Both the position numbers and the translations under genes were made by a program. Positions 59,998 through 64,000 of a stretch of 64,000 bases of DNA are shown here, one piece after another. The notes beneath the pieces are model-generated. The model was not told the DNA's origin. It saw nothing but the letters and a program-made list of their open reading frames with translations, and searched no databases. Position 1 is the first letter of the stretch. The number at the start of each line of letters is the position of its first letter. Location: contig NZ_LR797830.1 in assembly GCF_903064525.1 (NCBI RefSeq), positions 1,178,001 through 1,242,000 on the forward strand, in the 5' to 3' direction. Origin of the DNA: Methylacidimicrobium sp. AP8. Its GTDB lineage: Bacteria; Verrucomicrobiota; Verrucomicrobiia; Methylacidiphilales; Methylacidiphilaceae.

Positions 59998-61386
59998 TCA
60001 GGCCGCCGACTTCCGGAGGTGGGAAGGAAGGATCTTGAGCGCGGTCCGGTACTTGGCCACCGTCCGGCGGGCGAGCACGATCCCCTTCTGCCGGAAGGCT
60101 TCGACAATGTCCTGGTCCGACAGGGGATTCCTCGGGTCCTCTTTGCGCACCATCTCCTCGATCGCCGCCTTGATGGTCTGGTTGGAGAGGCGGTCGCCCT
60201 TGGCCGTCTGGTAGCCTGGGCGGAAGAAGTACTTGAGCTCGAAGACTCCATGAGGGGTTTCGATGTATTTGTTGGCGATCGCGCGGCTGACCGTCGTCTC
60301 GTGAATGCCTATGCGGCGGGCGATCTCGCTCATGGTGAGCGGCCGGAGGCGGCTCAAGCCGTGGTCGAAAAATTCCGTTTGGCAGGCGACTACCGCAGAA
60401 GCCACCTCGGAGAGCGTCTGCTGGCGCAGGCGTAGGCATTTCAGGAGGAATCGGCCGGATTGAATCTTCTCTCTAAGGTAGTTCCGCAGGCTCGGATCCT
60501 GCCCGCTGGCATGGAGCAGATCTTTGTACGCTCCGTTGATCCGTAGACGGGGAACGGCCGCCTCGTTGGCGATAACCGTCCACGTGCCGTCGACCTTTTC
60601 GACGCGCAGATCGACCTCGATGACCGCCTCCCTCTCGGTTCGGCGGAAGCTCCCGCCCGGATTCGGTTGGAGCGTCCGGATGAGGTTGGCGGCGGTCGTG
60701 ATGCGGGGGACGGAGACGCGGAGGAGCTTCGCAAGCTCGGAGAATTTCTTCCGCGCAAGGAGCTCGAGGTGGCACTCCACGATTTTCCCCTCCACCTCCT
60801 CTTCCTTTCCGAGGCGGCGGAGCTGGAGCAGGAGGCACTCCTTTAGGCTGCGGGCGGCCACACCCGCCGGATCGAAGCTCTGCACCAATCGGAGAGCCTC
60901 TTCGGCTTTCTCCTGAGGAACTCCGGCAAGGCCGGCCACCTCCTCCAGGTCGGTCCGCAGGTATCCCCGGTCATCAAGATTGCCGATGATTTCGATTCCT
61001 GCGCGGACCAGCTCCGGATCGTCCGTCGAGGCCGTGAGCTGGCGCGCCAGGAAGTCGCGCAGCGTCTCGGGGACCGCCTGCGAGTCGAAGAAGTACTGGT
61101 GTTTTTCTTCGGAATCGTCGGAAACCGCGATCTTGGTCTCCGTAGGACCGAGGTAGTCCCGCCACGACTCCTCGACCTCGGCTAGGGCTTCGAGCGAGCT
61201 CTCCCGCCCCTCTTCCGGCGCGGCCGTTTCCACCTCCTCCTCCAGCACGGGATTGTTCAAGAGCTCCTGCGCGATCACCGAGCGAAGCTCCACGGCGGGG
61301 GCCTGCAGCAGAGCCAGCGACTGCTGCATCTGCGGCGAGAGAGACTGGCTCAGCCGGACGGATTGGAAAAGCCCCAGGGAAGGCAC
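59998..61386 (-). CDS. rpoN: RNA polymerase sigma-54 factor
   Basis: 462 residues from a GTG at 61386. Region I is Gln-rich (LSQSLSPQMQQSLALLQAPA, IAQELLNNPVLEEE). The core-binding region follows (YFFDSQAVPETLRDFLARQL, GNLDDRGYLRTDLEEVA). The helix-turn-helix is LTMSEIARRIGIHETTVSRA, then GVFELKYFFRPG, and the RpoN box is ARRTVAKYR near the C-terminus, which reads the -24 element. The length matches the family (about 460-500). It is a housekeeping-type gene and marks the chromosome side of the boundary. A terminator follows. Confidence 0.95.
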   Translation of the reverse strand: MPSLGLFQSVRLSQSLSPQMQQSLALLQAPAVELRSVIAQELLNNPVLEEEVETAAPEEGRESSLEALAEVEESWRDYLGPTETKIAVSDDSEEKHQYFFDSQAVPETLRDFLARQLTASTDDPELVRAGIEIIGNLDDRGYLRTDLEEVAGLAGVPQEKAEEALRLVQSFDPAGVAARSLKECLLLQLRRLGKEEEVEGKIVECHLELLARKKFSELAKLLRVSVPRITTAANLIRTLQPNPGGSFRRTEREAVIEVDLRVEKVDGTWTVIANEAAVPRLRINGAYKDLLHASGQDPSLRNYLREKIQSGRFLLKCLRLRQQTLSEVASAVVACQTEFFDHGLSRLRPLTMSEIARRIGIHETTVSRAIANKYIETPHGVFELKYFFRPGYQTAKGDRLSNQTIKAAIEEMVRKEDPRNPLSDQDIVEAFRQKGIVLARRTVAKYRTALKILPSHLRKSAA

Positions 61387-61553
61387 AGGCTAAACTAATC
61401 AACCGACTCCGTTGCCGCCAGGAGAAAAAAGCGGTGCTCTGGGCTTGCCGGAACGAGGAGGGCGACCGGCCCCGGCCCGCCGAGAACCCGGAAAGCTCGC
61501 CCCTCTAGGGAGTGAGGCTCCGGGTCGAGCTCCGCATGGCATCCCGAAGAGAC

Positions 61554-61856
61554 TCAGGCGGGATCGCCCAAGAGGGAACGGACGATCTCCTGCCACTCCC
61601 GCTCGAGCGGAGCACGGCTTTCCGGCTTTCCCGCCCGCGCATACCAGTACCGGGCGTTGCCCAAGTCGCCTTCCCGGCGATGGAGATAGGCATGAACCCA
61701 GGCCGCAGAAGCATCGCCCTCGGCCTGAACGATCCGGTGGGCTCGGTCCCACTGTCCCGCCCGCTCGTACCAGAGAGCTGCCAGAGCAGGACGCAGACCG
61801 GAGGGGACACCGCCTGCGGGGTCGTCGCACGTCTTAAGAAATTCTTCGTAGTTCAT
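61554..61856 (-). CDS. Small TPR-like conserved hypothetical protein
   Basis: 100 residues from ATG 61856 (MNYEEFLKTCDDPAGGVPSG). The pattern LAALWYERAGQWDRAHRIVQ, then WVHAYLHRREGDLGNARYWY looks like two tetratricopeptide-type helix pairs with an AG-P ending. It is a type of short cytoplasmic protein conserved in many bacteria without a known role. Divergent from the NIPSNAP-like gene. Confidence 0.65.
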   Translation of the reverse strand: MNYEEFLKTCDDPAGGVPSGLRPALAALWYERAGQWDRAHRIVQAEGDASAAWVHAYLHRREGDLGNARYWYARAGKPESRAPLEREWQEIVRSLLGDPA

Positions 61857-61972
61857 GGGTTGGTTTTCAATGGAAAAACTCTCTCGGGCGCGGTGAAAGG
61901 CAAGGAGAAAGGATGAGGGGCGATCGATGAGGCCCGATTGCATTCACGCGGGGAAGCCTTTAGCATCGCTCG

Positions 61973-62293
61973 ATGATCTACGAGTTGCGGGAGTATGCCA
62001 TCAAGCCTGGATGCCTGGAGGAGTTCGTGCGGTTCCTGGATGAGGAGCTTCTGCCCTTCCAGGCGAGCAAGGGGGTAAGGGTCGTGGGCTCCTTCACGGT
62101 CTCCGGAGATTCCGGCCGTTACGTCTGGATCCGCGCCTTTGCGGATGAGAAGGAGCGGGAGCGGATCTGCCAAGCGGTCTACGGGAGCCCTGAATGGAAG
62201 GAGCGGTTTGGACCGAGGTGCGAGCAGCTGATGGAAGCCCAGGGTATCCGGGTGTCGATTCTCGAGCCGACTCCCGCTTCGCAGCTGCAATGA
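61973..62293 (+). CDS. NIPSNAP-family protein
   Basis: 106 residues. It begins MIYELREYAIKPGCLEEFVR and contains VVGSFTVSGDSGRYVWIRAF and YGSPEWKERFGP, the typical dimeric alpha-beta-barrel pattern of NIPSNAP proteins (ferredoxin-like fold). Family members are small and of uncertain biochemical role. ATG 61973 is the natural start. It is followed in the same direction by the hydrolase. Confidence 0.8.
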   Translation: MIYELREYAIKPGCLEEFVRFLDEELLPFQASKGVRVVGSFTVSGDSGRYVWIRAFADEKERERICQAVYGSPEWKERFGPRCEQLMEAQGIRVSILEPTPASQLQ

Positions 62294-62372
62294 TCGGCCG
62301 GGAGGCAGACGGCCTGTCGGAAACGGCGGCCGGTCGATCGAGGAGACGAGAGCCGCAAAGCCGGAGGCGACG

Positions 62373-63416
62373 GTGAAAGCCAACGGCAGAGCGGCCTTTG
62401 CCGCCGGTTGGCTCTCGCTCCTCCATCGGCGCTGGGCGCGGTGTGTCGACGAGGCGAGCTTTGCCTGGATCTCCCTTCTCCAAGCCCGGCACCGGCCGGA
62501 ACCGACATTCCGGCAGCGGCTGGAAGCGTACGTCGAATCCTGGCGCGGCGCCTCCCTGGACCAATATTACGCGCTTCCCTCCGGCTGCTCCCCTGCTCTT
62601 TCGGTCGCCAAGCGCGGCAACGGGCTCCGCATCCGCTTCCCGAGTCCCTTGTCGCCCGGACCGGAACGGCGCAACCGGACGGCCGTCTTCGATTTCTGGC
62701 TGGGTCCGGAAGGCTGGAGCGGCCCCACTATGATCCTCGCGCACGGCCTGATGTCGGTGAGCGATGTCGGCTACCGGTACTGGGCGGGCCGGCTGGGTGC
62801 TCTCGGCTGGAACGCGGCCTTCATGCATCTGCCCTATCACTACGCCCGGCGCCCCTTCGGCCTTTTCCCCGGCGAAATGTGCGTGACTGCCGACCTGGTG
62901 CACACCGCCGAGACCTTGCGCCAAGGGGTGCTCGAGCTGCGGGTCTTCGTTCGCTGGCTACGCGCGCAGGGCACCCGGCTCGTAGGGGGATGGGGAATCA
63001 GCTATGGAGGCTGGGTATTGGCCGAGGCGGCCTGCGTCGAGCGGGTCTTCGACAGGCTCATGCTCCTGGAGCCGATTTTCCGGATCGAGCATGCGATGTG
63101 GGAATCTCCAAGCGGCCGCGGCATCCGTCGGACTCTCGAGCGGCTGGGGATTTCCGCCGAGGCGGCCGCACCCCATCTGCGGCTCGTCTGCCCGAGCCTT
63201 GCCCGGCCACACCTCAAGCCCGAAGAGGTGCTCCTCTTGGGAGGGATCTACGATCGGGTGGTGCCGCTGCGGCTCCTGGAGGAGTTTCGCGATGCCTGGC
63301 GGGGCTGCCACTTGTATCCCTTTCCCCAAGGCCACGTCGGCTACCGGCTCATGCGGGAGAGCCTAGGCATTGCGCAAGAGATTTGGCCGGGGGATTTTGC
63401 CCCGGCACGGCATTGA
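62373..63416 (+). CDS. Alpha/beta-hydrolase
   Basis: 347 residues from a GTG at 62373 with GGAGG upstream. Oxyanion-type motif ILAHGLMSVSD, nucleophile elbow WGISYGG (GxSxG with Ser), a likely acid in GGIYDRVVPL and the catalytic His in FPQGHVGYRLM are in canonical order. An N-terminal helical extension of about 75 residues precedes the fold. The substrate cannot be told; it may be an esterase or amidase. Ordinary chromosomal gene. Confidence 0.8.
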   Translation: MKANGRAAFAAGWLSLLHRRWARCVDEASFAWISLLQARHRPEPTFRQRLEAYVESWRGASLDQYYALPSGCSPALSVAKRGNGLRIRFPSPLSPGPERRNRTAVFDFWLGPEGWSGPTMILAHGLMSVSDVGYRYWAGRLGALGWNAAFMHLPYHYARRPFGLFPGEMCVTADLVHTAETLRQGVLELRVFVRWLRAQGTRLVGGWGISYGGWVLAEAACVERVFDRLMLLEPIFRIEHAMWESPSGRGIRRTLERLGISAEAAAPHLRLVCPSLARPHLKPEEVLLLGGIYDRVVPLRLLEEFRDAWRGCHLYPFPQGHVGYRLMRESLGIAQEIWPGDFAPARH

Positions 63417-63447
63417 CAGCGAACCAAAAAAATTGATCATTTTCCTT

Positions 63448-64000
63448 ATGGATGCTCCGCGCGCGGTATCCGTAGCCTATTCCGGTCCCTTTTCCGAAGG
63501 CGCAAGCCGGACGATTGCCGAAGAGCTGCGGGCGAAGCTCGGCGGCGGCCCCTCGCTCGTTTTGGTCTTCGCTTCTTCCTCGTATGCGGCCGACTTGGCC
63601 GAGCTTTGCGAGGTGCTGACCATCTACGCCCACGCTCCCCTCCTGGTCGCCGTGACCGGGCAGGGCTTCCTGGCCGAAGGAGCCGAGTTCGAAGCCGAAG
63701 AGGGGTTTTCGGTGCTCGGCCTCCGCCATCCGGGGATCCGGGCGACTCCGGTCCCCTTGTTGCCCGAGCAGCTGGAAGCTGGGGAAGAACCGGCGGTCTG
63801 GCATCGGATCACCGCGGTCGGGCCTGGAGAGGCGGTAGGATGGATCCTCTTCGCCAATCCCAACCTGCTTCCGGTGGAGCGGCTCCTGCAGATCTGGAAC
63901 CGTGCATATCCCGGAATTCCTGCCTGGGGGTTGGCGGGCGGGACCGATGAAGGGACACCGCCGTCTTTTTGGATCGGAAGCCTGTGGAGGGGGGAGTCGC
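63448..64000 (+). CDS. FIST-domain protein, 3' end outside window
   Basis: From ATG 63448 (MDAPRAVSVAYSGPFSEGAS) the frame is open to the window end, giving 184 residues. The stretches PSLVLVFASSSYAADLAELC, HAPLLVAVTGQGFLAEGAEF and AVGWILFANPNLLPVERLLQ follow the FIST N-domain, thought to bind small ligands in sensory proteins. There is no signal peptide. The C-terminal part is missing, so full architecture is unknown. Confidence 0.7.
   Translation, partial: MDAPRAVSVAYSGPFSEGASRTIAEELRAKLGGGPSLVLVFASSSYAADLAELCEVLTIYAHAPLLVAVTGQGFLAEGAEFEAEEGFSVLGLRHPGIRATPVPLLPEQLEAGEEPAVWHRITAVGPGEAVGWILFANPNLLPVERLLQIWNRAYPGIPAWGLAGGTDEGTPPSFWIGSLWRGES

Overview
This is a GC-rich bacterial window. About the first 57.7 kb looks like an integrated conjugative or secretion element, and the last roughly 4 kb (rpoN, NIPSNAP-like, alpha/beta hydrolase, FIST-like genes) looks like ordinary chromosome. 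The host cannot be fixed from the sequence. A GC-rich Gram-negative is certain from the lipoproteins, VirB7/9/10-like outer-membrane set and sigma-54. A verrucomicrobial (Methylacidiphilaceae-like) host is only a weak guess. I saw no rRNA, tRNA, CRISPR, relaxase or integrase, so any transfer-initiation genes must lie outside the window.

Layout. (1) 1-3110: tandem, decaying copies of a secreted-protein gene, one split by a MITE. (2) 3.2-13.6 kb, minus strand: a long operon for type IV secretion (VirB6-like, two pilin-like proteins, VirB3-like, VirB4 ATPase, an 827-aa exported protein, two lipoproteins). (3) 14.0-16.6 kb, plus strand: a sigma-70-type factor overlapping a ParB-like gene. (4) 20.6-16.6 kb, minus strand: VirB8, VirB9, VirB10 and a VirB7-type lipoprotein. 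(5) 20.7-43 kb: GspE/PilB-like ATPase, VirD4-type coupling protein, VirB5/TrbJ-like and VirB6/TrbL-like proteins, a MoxR-type AAA ATPase, a second sigma-like protein, and a small operon of envelope proteins resembling PilO/P/secretin N-domain proteins. (6) 42-57.8 kb: a polymorphic-toxin island with a shared N-terminal part, a pre-toxin region, a variable C-terminal toxin tip and a Cys4 immunity protein, amplified and scrambled by ISL3-, IS481- and IS1634-type elements.

The most unusual material is in the island. Three tandem 1246-bp units each encode one 304-aa polypeptide with the order immunity-toxin tip-immunity, each followed by an orphan toxin tip. A second signal runs through the element. 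A short GTCCTAT-like box lies about 5-30 bases upstream of many start codons, on the correct strand and in overlapping divergent pairs, while the element encodes two sigma-like proteins; this suggests a private promoter class. A third is a 178-bp MITE present four times with IS5-type target duplications, two copies of which interrupt genes.

Taken together, the window suggests a type IV secretion element with its own transcription factors that carries, and perhaps delivers, antibacterial toxins with cognate immunity proteins. The link between the secretion apparatus and the toxins is inferred only from adjacency. Many genes carry one-base frameshifts, some in homopolymers, so raw-read confirmation matters before calling them dead.
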